A stretch of DNA of 64,000 nucleotides from an uncultured Roseobacter sp. (lineage in GTDB: Bacteria; Pseudomonadota; Alphaproteobacteria; Rhodobacterales; Rhodobacteraceae). Of the stretch, positions 20,946 through 28,698 are shown piece by piece. Where the stretch lies: positions 1-64,000 of the forward strand of contig CANMWT010000006.1 of NCBI GenBank assembly GCA_947501635.1. The letters run 5' to 3'. Under the pieces are notes generated by a model. It was not told where the DNA came from. It saw nothing but the letters and a program-made list of their open reading frames with translations, and ran no database searches. Within the stretch, counting starts at the first letter, position 1, and each line of letters starts with the position of its first letter. The translations under genes and the position numbers were made by a program.

Positions 20946-21533
20946 GTGAAGCGTGCGTGGCAACGAATGCTCTCGGGGCGTCGGCTCGATTTGCTGGACC
21001 CGACGCCTGTCGATATCGAAATCGAAGATATCGCCCGCGGGCTGGCCTTTGTCGCGCGGTGGAACGGGCAAACCGTTGGTGAACACGCCTATTCCGTGGC
21101 TGAACATTCCCTTTTGGTAGAGACGCTTTTTTGCAGAATAGCACCAAGATCCGATGCCAAATGGCGGCTGGCCGCCTTGCTGCATGATGCGCCTGAATAT
21201 GTCATTGGCGATATGATTTCTCCGGTCAAGGCTGCCGTCGGTCCCGGCTATGAGGCGCTCGATGTGCGTTTGACAGCAGCCGTGCATATCCGCTTTGGTC
21301 TGCCTGCGGCGATCCCGGCCAACGTCAAAAAACAGATCAAAAAGGCCGATAAGGTGAGTGCCTGGATGGAAGCGACCCAGATCGCCGGGTTTTCCCAAGA
21401 CGAGGCCGACCGCTTTTTCGGTAAACCCGACCCGGAACTGATGACGGGGTTGACCATCACGCTCAGGCCACCCTTACAGACCCGTGACGCCTTTACCGCG
21501 CGTCATGCAGCCCTTTTGAAAGAAATGTCATGA
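20946..21533 (+). CDS. HD-domain hydrolase (YfbR-like)
   Basis: WQRMLSGRRLDLLDPTPVDIEIEDIARGLAFVARWNGQT...YSVAEHSLLVE...LLHDAPEYVIGDMISPVK; GTG start proposed at 20946, ORF open from 20862. Confidence 0.8.
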   Translation: MKRAWQRMLSGRRLDLLDPTPVDIEIEDIARGLAFVARWNGQTVGEHAYSVAEHSLLVETLFCRIAPRSDAKWRLAALLHDAPEYVIGDMISPVKAAVGPGYEALDVRLTAAVHIRFGLPAAIPANVKKQIKKADKVSAWMEATQIAGFSQDEADRFFGKPDPELMTGLTITLRPPLQTRDAFTARHAALLKEMS

Positions 21534-22015
21534 TTCCCGTCAGGCGTGCTATGGCGCTGGATCAGGGATCAATGGCCCGTCTGCTGAATGCCATCATCGA
21601 AAAGGGCGGCACCACAGCGCTGACGCGTCCGGTCACAGGCACCGATATCGCCGAATGGATGGCCGTCGACGCCGACCGCTCGGCGTGGCATGTGGCGCTG
21701 GACGAGGCAGAACAGGTCGTTGGATTCCAATGGATCACCCCGCATGAAAACCTCCCGCCCGAGGCTGTGGATGTCGCGACCTTTGTTGCCTTGGGTCAAT
21801 CGGGCCTTGGCATCGGATCGGCCCTTTTTGACGCCACGCGCAAGGCGGCGCGCGACCTGGGGTATAGGTGGATCAACGCGACGATCCGTGCAGATAACGA
21901 AGGCGGTCTGACCTATTATCAAAGCCGCGGCTTCCGCGACTGGGCCTATGACGAGGGCATCAGACTGGACAGCGGCTTGATCGTCGACAAAGTCAGCAAA
22001 CGGTTTGACCTGTAG
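21530..22015 (+). CDS. GNAT family N-acetyltransferase
   Basis: IPVRRAMALDQGSMARLLNAIIEKGG...LGQSGLGIGSALFDATRKAARDLGYRWINATIRADNEGGLTYYQSRGF; ATGA overlap with the HD gene. Confidence 0.85.
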   Translation: MIPVRRAMALDQGSMARLLNAIIEKGGTTALTRPVTGTDIAEWMAVDADRSAWHVALDEAEQVVGFQWITPHENLPPEAVDVATFVALGQSGLGIGSALFDATRKAARDLGYRWINATIRADNEGGLTYYQSRGFRDWAYDEGIRLDSGLIVDKVSKRFDL

Positions 22016-22085
22016 GCGCGCCGCCCATACGGACGGTTTCCATACGTTGTATGTATGGAATATTGCTCCTTAACATTTCGGTAAC

Positions 22086-22640
22086 TCAGCGCGGGGACCG
22101 CTTTGCCAATATCCGCTGCAAGGTTCGGCGATGCATGTTCAACCGGCGCGCCGTCTCGCTGACGTTTCGATCACAAAGCTCGTAGACCCGCTGGATATGC
22201 TCCCAACGGACACGGTCCGCGCTCATGGGGTTTTCAGGCGGGGGCGGCAGATCATCACCGCGCGTCAGAAGCGCATTAACAATGTCGGCTGCATCGGCAG
22301 GCTTCGAAAGGTAGTCCACAGCGCCAATCTTGACCGCCGCAACCGCCGTCGCAATCGCGCCATAGCCCGTCAGGACAACAACCCGCGCATCGGGGCGCTT
22401 TTCACGCAGCACTTCAACCACATCGAGACCGTTTCCGTCTTCCAGCCGCAGGTCCACAACAGCGTAGGCCGGCGGCCGTGCTGTCGCAATCGCGCGCCCG
22501 GCCGTGACAGAACCCGCTGTCTCGACCTCAAAGCCGCGCTTTTCCATCGCTTTTGCCAATCTGCGCAGGAATGGTTCGTCGTCATCGAGCAAAAGAATGC
22601 TCTTGTCCTCACCAATCTCCAAAGCTTCCATATCCGGCAT
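22086..22640 (-). CDS. regA: Redox response regulator ActR/PrrA/RegA family
   Basis: SILLLDDDEPFLRRLAKAMEKRGFEVETA...VVLTGYGAIATAVAAVKIGAVDYLSKPADAADI...VSETARRLNMHRRTLQRILAKRSPR; paired with senC and regB. Confidence 0.93.
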   Translation of the reverse strand: MPDMEALEIGEDKSILLLDDDEPFLRRLAKAMEKRGFEVETAGSVTAGRAIATARPPAYAVVDLRLEDGNGLDVVEVLREKRPDARVVVLTGYGAIATAVAAVKIGAVDYLSKPADAADIVNALLTRGDDLPPPPENPMSADRVRWEHIQRVYELCDRNVSETARRLNMHRRTLQRILAKRSPR

Positions 22641-22737
22641 TTCAGCACTCTCCCTGCACACTGAGTATTCGTAGAGAACAGTTATGTGGTGCAAATCGTC
22701 GCAGGTCAAACAGCAATCCGCCGAACCCTATGAACAA

Positions 22738-23361
22738 TCAGGCGTTATTGACGAAACACCCGATCGTTTCGGCCATCTGTTCTGGCGATACCTCACGCCT
22801 GAAAAATTCGACAAAACCGTGTTCGGGCATCACCAGATAGCTGAAGGTGGAATGATCGACGAGATAGTAATCTTCATCGCCATCCTGCGCCTTGTAGTAG
22901 GTGCGGTATGCTTTGCTGGCTGCCGCGACCTGTTCGGAGCTTCCGGTCAGGCCGATCATCCGGTCGTGCATGTTGGCCGCAAAATCACCTACAACTTCGG
23001 GCGTGTCCCGTTCAGGATCAATCGAGATAAAGACCGGGGTTACGGACATGCCCTGCTCTTCCAGTATCTCAACAGCCACTACGTTGCGCGCCACATCCAA
23101 CGGGCAAACATCGGGACAGAACGTATACCCGAAGTACAAAATGGACGGTTCGGTTATTACGTCGCGATCCGTTACGGTTTCGCCCTTTCCGTTCACCAGT
23201 GTAAAGGGCCCGCCAATAGCACCAGCGCCGCCCGCAACTGTGCTGGCGCGGCATTGTGCGAACTGGTCATCCTCATCGGGCGATTGGGTCGCAAGCCATA
23301 AACCGCCCAAAAGCCCCACAACAGCGGCCACCGAAATCAGGGCGATAAAACGGATATTCAT
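22738..23361 (-). CDS. senC: SCO1/SenC/PrrC family protein
   Basis: YFGYTFCPDVCPLDVARNV (CxxxC), ISIDPERDTPEVV; between regA and regB. Confidence 0.9.
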   Translation of the reverse strand: MNIRFIALISVAAVVGLLGGLWLATQSPDEDDQFAQCRASTVAGGAGAIGGPFTLVNGKGETVTDRDVITEPSILYFGYTFCPDVCPLDVARNVVAVEILEEQGMSVTPVFISIDPERDTPEVVGDFAANMHDRMIGLTGSSEQVAAASKAYRTYYKAQDGDEDYYLVDHSTFSYLVMPEHGFVEFFRREVSPEQMAETIGCFVNNA

Positions 23362-23385
23362 CTGTAGCTCCCACAAAGGCTTGTC

Positions 23386-24843
23386 TTGATCCTGCTCAAG
23401 TCCAGACCTAACGTCTTTCTTCAAGTGTGCAACTCAACAAGCGGTGATTTTGTGGCGGATCTGAATCTCAGACCAATAACGGGCAGTACGCGCGCCAACT
23501 GGATCAGGTTGCGGTCCATGATCCTGCTGCGCTGGTTTGCCATCGCGGGCCAGTTGACGGCGATCACTGTCGCACAGCAGTTTTACGGGCTACGTCTGGA
23601 ACTGGGGCTGTGCTATCTCGCGGTCGGGGCATCGATCATCGCCAACCTCATTGCAATTTTCGTGTTTCCGGAAAACAAACGCCTGACAGAAACGCAGAAC
23701 ATGCTCATGGTTTTGTTCGACCTGCTGCAACTAAGCTTTCTGTTGTTTCTGACCGGCGGGCTGCACAACCCCTTTGCGCTCTTGATGCTGGGGCCGGTGA
23801 CCATTTCTGCCGCGGCACTTACTCTGCGCTCGACTGTCTTTCTAGGGGGCTGCGCCATTCTGCTGGTGTCGTTTCTGGCCCAGTTCAATTTCCCGTTGCG
23901 CACCGAACAAGGCTTTATCCTTGCCATCCCGGATGTCTTTGTTTTCGGCAACTGGATCGCTCTTATCATCGCTATTGTCTTTATTAGTGCCTATTCGATC
24001 CGGATCACGTCCGAAGTGAATTCGATGGCGGATGCGCTTTCGGCCACGCAGATGGCCCTCTCGCGCGAACAAAAACTCACCGATCTTGGCGGCGTCGTCG
24101 CGGCTGCCGCGCATGAACTGGGAACACCCCTTGCCACGATCAAGCTGGCCAGCGGCGAATTGTTCGAAGAACTGGATGACAGGCCAGATCTTCAGGAAGA
24201 CGCGGCGCTGATCCGCGAACAGGCGGATCGCTGTCGCGATATCCTGCGGGACATGGGCCGTGCCGGAAAAGACGATCTGCACCTGCGGCAAGCGCCCTTG
24301 CGCGCCGTGCTCGAAGAAGCCGCAGAACCGCATATGGACCGCGGGAAAGAGATCGAATTCGATATCATGGGCCCCGAGATGGCGCAGCCGTCCATCCTGC
24401 GCAAACCCGAGATTATTCACGGTGTCCGAAACCTCGTGCAGAACGCCGTGGATTTCGCACAACAGCAAATCTGGGTAGAGGCAAGCTGGACGGATGACGC
24501 AATCGCGTTGCGCATCATGGACGACGGCCGCGGATTTCCGCCGCAACTGATCGGCCGCATCGGGGACCCATTCATGAAGCGCAGGAAATCGGCCTCGGAA
24601 AAAAACAGCCGCCCGGGGTATGAAGGGATGGGTTTGGGCCTCTTTATCGCCAAAACGCTTCTGGAGCGCTCGGGCGCGGAGCTGAGCTTTGCCAACGGGC
24701 GCGAGGCTGGTCCGCGCGGTACCGTGGAAACAGATAGCGGGATTGGTGCCGTGGTAGAGGTGAAATGGCGCCGCCGCGATATCGATGCCGTGTCCGGGGA
24801 TGCGCCGGTGCCTGTAGGTGAAAACCAACGCATACCGGTGTAA
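23386..24843 (+). CDS. regB: Redox sensor histidine kinase RegB/PrrB/ActS family
   Basis: Multiple TM segments, H-box AAAAHELGTPLATIKLASGEL, G-boxes (DDGRGFP, GMGLGLFIAKTLLERSGAEL). True start may be downstream of the ORF start. Confidence 0.92.
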   Translation: MILLKSRPNVFLQVCNSTSGDFVADLNLRPITGSTRANWIRLRSMILLRWFAIAGQLTAITVAQQFYGLRLELGLCYLAVGASIIANLIAIFVFPENKRLTETQNMLMVLFDLLQLSFLLFLTGGLHNPFALLMLGPVTISAAALTLRSTVFLGGCAILLVSFLAQFNFPLRTEQGFILAIPDVFVFGNWIALIIAIVFISAYSIRITSEVNSMADALSATQMALSREQKLTDLGGVVAAAAHELGTPLATIKLASGELFEELDDRPDLQEDAALIREQADRCRDILRDMGRAGKDDLHLRQAPLRAVLEEAAEPHMDRGKEIEFDIMGPEMAQPSILRKPEIIHGVRNLVQNAVDFAQQQIWVEASWTDDAIALRIMDDGRGFPPQLIGRIGDPFMKRRKSASEKNSRPGYEGMGLGLFIAKTLLERSGAELSFANGREAGPRGTVETDSGIGAVVEVKWRRRDIDAVSGDAPVPVGENQRIPV

Positions 24844-24933
24844 TTCTTGCCAGTCGCCAAGAATATTAACCAAAGGTTAACCATAGTGAGCACACCCTGA
24901 AAGCTGGAACAGCGGCAAGGGACCGGGCATCAG

Positions 24934-26487
24934 ATGGAATTTTTGGAACTGGCGGCAATTGTCGGTGCTGCGACCTGCACATCCGCGGGTGCACTGTTGT
25001 GGCTTTCCAAAAGACAAGTTGCGCCCGCTTCCCACGGCTCTCCTTTCGAGCTGCAGAGCGATGACGCCATCGCATTGCTGTTCGAGGGCGAAGAACTGCA
25101 ACACGCTTCGGAAACGGCGACACGGCTTTACCAATTGTTTCCAGGACAAGACAATTGGGCACGGGTGCGCGAACAACTGGTGAACCGCTTTCCCGGTTTG
25201 CCGGAGCATCCGGAAGAAGCGGTCAGTGACCGGATGGAGTATCCGGCGCGCGATATAAAGGATGCGGCGTCACTGGCGATGGCGCGCGACGGCAGCTTCA
25301 CGCGGATCGCCCTGCGCGAGGACATCGCCTATTCGCCTTCGCAGTCGCAACGGTTCAACGCGATCCAGCAAGAACTGGAAGACCTGCGCCGCGCCAGCGA
25401 CACGACCCCGCATGCCATCTGGCAGCTGGACGCTGAAGGTTTGGTCACATGGCACAACGCAGCCTATGAATCGCTTTACAAGAAACTGCACAAGACTGAC
25501 CCCAATGTCACAAAACCCGTGTTTGACACATCCACTGGCATCGACGACGCGCAGGAAAACCATCGTGTATCGGCCGTGCACGGAAGTGACGGGCAGAAGG
25601 ACTGGTATGACATCAGCGCCTTCAGCGTGGGCGACATCACGATCTACCATGCAGTTGATGTCAACGCGGTGGTAAAGTCAGAAATCGCCCAACGCAATTT
25701 TGTGCAAACGCTGGCCAAAACATTTGCCCAACTTTCCATCGGTCTCGCAATTTTTGACCGCAATGGGCAATTGGCACTGTTCAATCCCGCTCTGATCGAC
25801 CTGACGCAACTGCCAGCAGATTTTCTGAGCGGACGGCCGACGCTTTTGTCTTTCTTTGACCGGTTGCGCGAAAACCGCCGCATGCCCGAGCCCAAAAACT
25901 ATACGTCGTGGCGACAACAAATCGCAGAGGTGATCGCGGCGGCCACCGACGGTCGCTATCAGGAGACCTGGACACTGGAGACAGGACAAACCTACCGCGT
26001 CAAAGGGCGGCCACATCCGGACGGCGCCATCGCCTTTCTGATCGAAGACATCAGCGCCGAAGTCTCTCTTACACGCAATTTCCGGGCCGAGCTTGAGCTG
26101 GGCCAGTCGCTGATGGATACCTTCGGTGATGCGTTGGTTGTCTTTTCTTCCACTGGAGTTCTCACCTTTTGCAATCTGGCCTATCGCGAGCTTTGGGGGC
26201 TTGACCCGGACAGCTCTTTTGCTGACGTCACGATCAACGACTCTGTACGCGCATGGACCGATCTGTGCGCGCCAGGTGCCAGCTGGTCTGACGCTGCGGA
26301 TTTTGTCCTCGACTTCGGTGAAAAGTCATCGTGGGAGATGTCTGCTACACTATTGTCCGGAGACGGTTTGAAATGCACCGTGTCGCGTGTCGCCTCAGGC
26401 GCGACAATCATCCGGTTCGAGAAAAAGCCGCTCGCCGCTTTTGAGGCCGCGCCTGCCATAGAAGGTCACGGCGACAACACCGGCTGA
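24934..26487 (+). CDS. divL: PAS-domain protein, probable DivL ortholog lacking kinase domains
   Basis: N-terminal TM, PAS-like blocks (AIWQLDAEGLVTWHNAAYESLY; SIGLAIFDRNGQLALFNPALIDLTQLPADFLSGRPTLLSFFDRLRE; DALVVFSSTGVLTFCNLAYRELWGL), no H-box or ATPase; immediately upstream of tsaE. Confidence 0.65.
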   Translation: MEFLELAAIVGAATCTSAGALLWLSKRQVAPASHGSPFELQSDDAIALLFEGEELQHASETATRLYQLFPGQDNWARVREQLVNRFPGLPEHPEEAVSDRMEYPARDIKDAASLAMARDGSFTRIALREDIAYSPSQSQRFNAIQQELEDLRRASDTTPHAIWQLDAEGLVTWHNAAYESLYKKLHKTDPNVTKPVFDTSTGIDDAQENHRVSAVHGSDGQKDWYDISAFSVGDITIYHAVDVNAVVKSEIAQRNFVQTLAKTFAQLSIGLAIFDRNGQLALFNPALIDLTQLPADFLSGRPTLLSFFDRLRENRRMPEPKNYTSWRQQIAEVIAAATDGRYQETWTLETGQTYRVKGRPHPDGAIAFLIEDISAEVSLTRNFRAELELGQSLMDTFGDALVVFSSTGVLTFCNLAYRELWGLDPDSSFADVTINDSVRAWTDLCAPGASWSDAADFVLDFGEKSSWEMSATLLSGDGLKCTVSRVASGATIIRFEKKPLAAFEAAPAIEGHGDNTG

Positions 26488-26537
26488 AACCTGCGCTTAT
26501 CGCTTGCAGCCGTTGCTGCGCAGGGTAAGCATGGGGT

Positions 26538-27014
26538 ATGGTTCAAAGCCCGCTTCACATTACCCTTGCGACACCTGATGCAACGGCACGCTATGCCGTG
26601 ACGCTGGGCGCTGCGCTTCGACCTGCGGATATTGTGCTGTTGGACGGCCCTGTAGGTGCAGGCAAAACCCACTTTGCCCGTTGCTTGATCCAGTCCTTGC
26701 TTATCACGCCCGAAGATGTGCCCTCTCCGACCTTCACATTGGTGCAAACCTACGACACCACGGCAGGGCCCGTCTGGCACAGCGATCTCTACCGTATCAG
26801 CAGCACATCCGACATCGAAGAACTGGGCCTGCTGGAAGCCTTTGAAGACGCCATCACACTTGTAGAATGGCCCGACCGTTTGGGCAGCCTTGCACCCACG
26901 CGCGCCTTGACGCTTACTCTGGCGCAAGGCGACAGGGACGACGAACGGATCATGACAGCGGATTGGCAGACCGCGCGATGGGATCGCCCGATGCAAGACT
27001 GGGCAAACCTATGA
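26538..27014 (+). CDS. tsaE: tRNA threonylcarbamoyladenosine biosynthesis ATPase TsaE
   Basis: DGPVGAGKTHFARCLIQSLL, PSPTFTLVQTYDT, WHSDLYRI, LVEWPDRLG. Confidence 0.92.
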   Translation: MVQSPLHITLATPDATARYAVTLGAALRPADIVLLDGPVGAGKTHFARCLIQSLLITPEDVPSPTFTLVQTYDTTAGPVWHSDLYRISSTSDIEELGLLEAFEDAITLVEWPDRLGSLAPTRALTLTLAQGDRDDERIMTADWQTARWDRPMQDWANL

Positions 27015-28030
27015 CGCGCGCAGAACAAGCCACCGCTTTCCTGGCTGAATTTGATTGGGGCGACGCAACAATAGCGCCACTGGCCGGGGATGCATCGAAC
27101 CGGCGGTATGACCGGTTGGTGAACCGCGATGGGGCGGCGGCTGTCCTGATGGATGCGCCTCCCGAAAAAGGTGAGGACGTGCGCCCCTTTGTTCGCATCG
27201 CGGAATGGCTGACGGCGCAGGGTCTTAGCGCGCCGCGGATCATGGCGCAGAATGCCGAGCGTGGGTTTTTGCTGATCGAAGATCTGGGCGACAGGCTGTT
27301 TGCCCGCGAAATGGCGTCAGATCCCGCATCAGAAGTGCCGCTTTACACTGCCGCGGTGGACGTTCTGGTGGCCCTCTACTGCGCCGAACCGCCGGCCCTG
27401 CCCGCCTATGATGCGGCCACCACGGTGCCACTGGCCGCACTTGCATTTGACTGGTATCTGACCGGCGCGACGGACCAAAACGCTGAACCCGCGCGCAGCA
27501 TTTTCTGTGCCGCGTTTTCAGAAATTCTGACACCCTATGACACCACGCTGAATGTTCTTGTGCAACGAGACTATCACGCGGAAAACCTGCTCTGGCTGCC
27601 AGAGCGCACAGGCGCGTCCCGGGTGGGGTTGCTGGATTTTCAGGATGCGATGCTGGGTCATCCGGCCTACGATCTGGTCTCGATCCTGCAAGACGCACGC
27701 AGGGATGTCAGCGCGCAAACAGAAGCCCGCATACGCCAGCAATACGTCGACAAAACCGGCATCGACGAAGAAGCGTTTTCTCAAGCCTACGCGGTCTTTG
27801 GCCTGCAGCGAAACATGCGCATTCTCGGCGTGTTTGCGCGGCTATGCTTGCGGGATGGCAAAGCGCATTATGTCGATCTTTTGCCACGTGTTTGGGGCCA
27901 CCTTCAGACCAACCTGCAACACCCTGCACTGGCCGTGCTCAGGCCCTTGATTGAAAAGGAACTTCCAGCCCCGGACAAAGCCATCATGCAAAGACTCAAG
28001 GACAAATGCGGCACATGCGCTGGCCGGTGA
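27011..28030 (+). CDS. amgK: Aminoglycoside phosphotransferase-fold amino-sugar kinase (AmgK-like)
   Basis: LAGDASNRRYDRL...VLMDAPPEKGEDVRPFVRIAEWLTAQGLSAPRI...LLIEDLGDRLFA...RDYHAENLLWLPER...LLDFQDAMLGHPAYDLVSILQDAR; followed by murU-like gene. Confidence 0.8.
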   Translation: MTRAEQATAFLAEFDWGDATIAPLAGDASNRRYDRLVNRDGAAAVLMDAPPEKGEDVRPFVRIAEWLTAQGLSAPRIMAQNAERGFLLIEDLGDRLFAREMASDPASEVPLYTAAVDVLVALYCAEPPALPAYDAATTVPLAALAFDWYLTGATDQNAEPARSIFCAAFSEILTPYDTTLNVLVQRDYHAENLLWLPERTGASRVGLLDFQDAMLGHPAYDLVSILQDARRDVSAQTEARIRQQYVDKTGIDEEAFSQAYAVFGLQRNMRILGVFARLCLRDGKAHYVDLLPRVWGHLQTNLQHPALAVLRPLIEKELPAPDKAIMQRLKDKCGTCAGR

Positions 28031-28698
28031 TGATCTTTGCCGCCGGGTTTGGCACGCGCATGCGCCACCTCACGGCAGAGCAGCCAAAGCCTTTGGTCCC
28101 CGTGAACGGAAAGGCGTTGATCGATCATGCGCTGGCCCTCGCGGCACAACTGCCCGCCGCAAAAACTGTGGTCAACCTGCACTACAAACCGCAACCGCTG
28201 CTACGGCATCTGCAGGGTCGGGCGGTTGAGACCATTCTTGAGACACCGGATATCCTCGATACGGGCGGCGGTCTGCGAAACGCTTTGCCGGCTTTGGGCC
28301 AGACTGAGGTGATGACACTGAATTCCGACGCGGTCTGGGCGGGTCCAAACCCGTTGCACCTGCTTGCCAAGGCGTGGGATCCGGCGCGGATGGATGGTCT
28401 GTTGATGTGCATCCCGATGGAACAAGCAGTCGCCTATGGCGGCACCGGGGACTTTCAGATCGCAGCGGACGGGCGCGTGTCACGTGGCGCGGGCGTCGTC
28501 TATGGATGCGCGCAAATCATAAAAACCAACCGGTTGGCCGAGATCTCCACGCCCTGCTTTTCGCTGAATGTCCTGTGGGACTTATTGATCGCGGAAAACA
28601 GGCTCTATGCAACGCAATATCCCGGTAGATGGTGCGACGTAGGCACACCCGAAGCGATCGCTCCGGCAGAAAAAATGCTAAGGTCTCACCATGTTTGA
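28006..28698 (+). CDS. murU: Nucleotidyltransferase family protein (MurU-like)
   Basis: MIFAAGFGTRMRHLTAEQPKPLVPVNGKALIDHAL; sugar-1-phosphate nucleotidyltransferase signature. True start may be 28018. Confidence 0.8.
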   Translation: MRHMRWPVMIFAAGFGTRMRHLTAEQPKPLVPVNGKALIDHALALAAQLPAAKTVVNLHYKPQPLLRHLQGRAVETILETPDILDTGGGLRNALPALGQTEVMTLNSDAVWAGPNPLHLLAKAWDPARMDGLLMCIPMEQAVAYGGTGDFQIAADGRVSRGAGVVYGCAQIIKTNRLAEISTPCFSLNVLWDLLIAENRLYATQYPGRWCDVGTPEAIAPAEKMLRSHHV

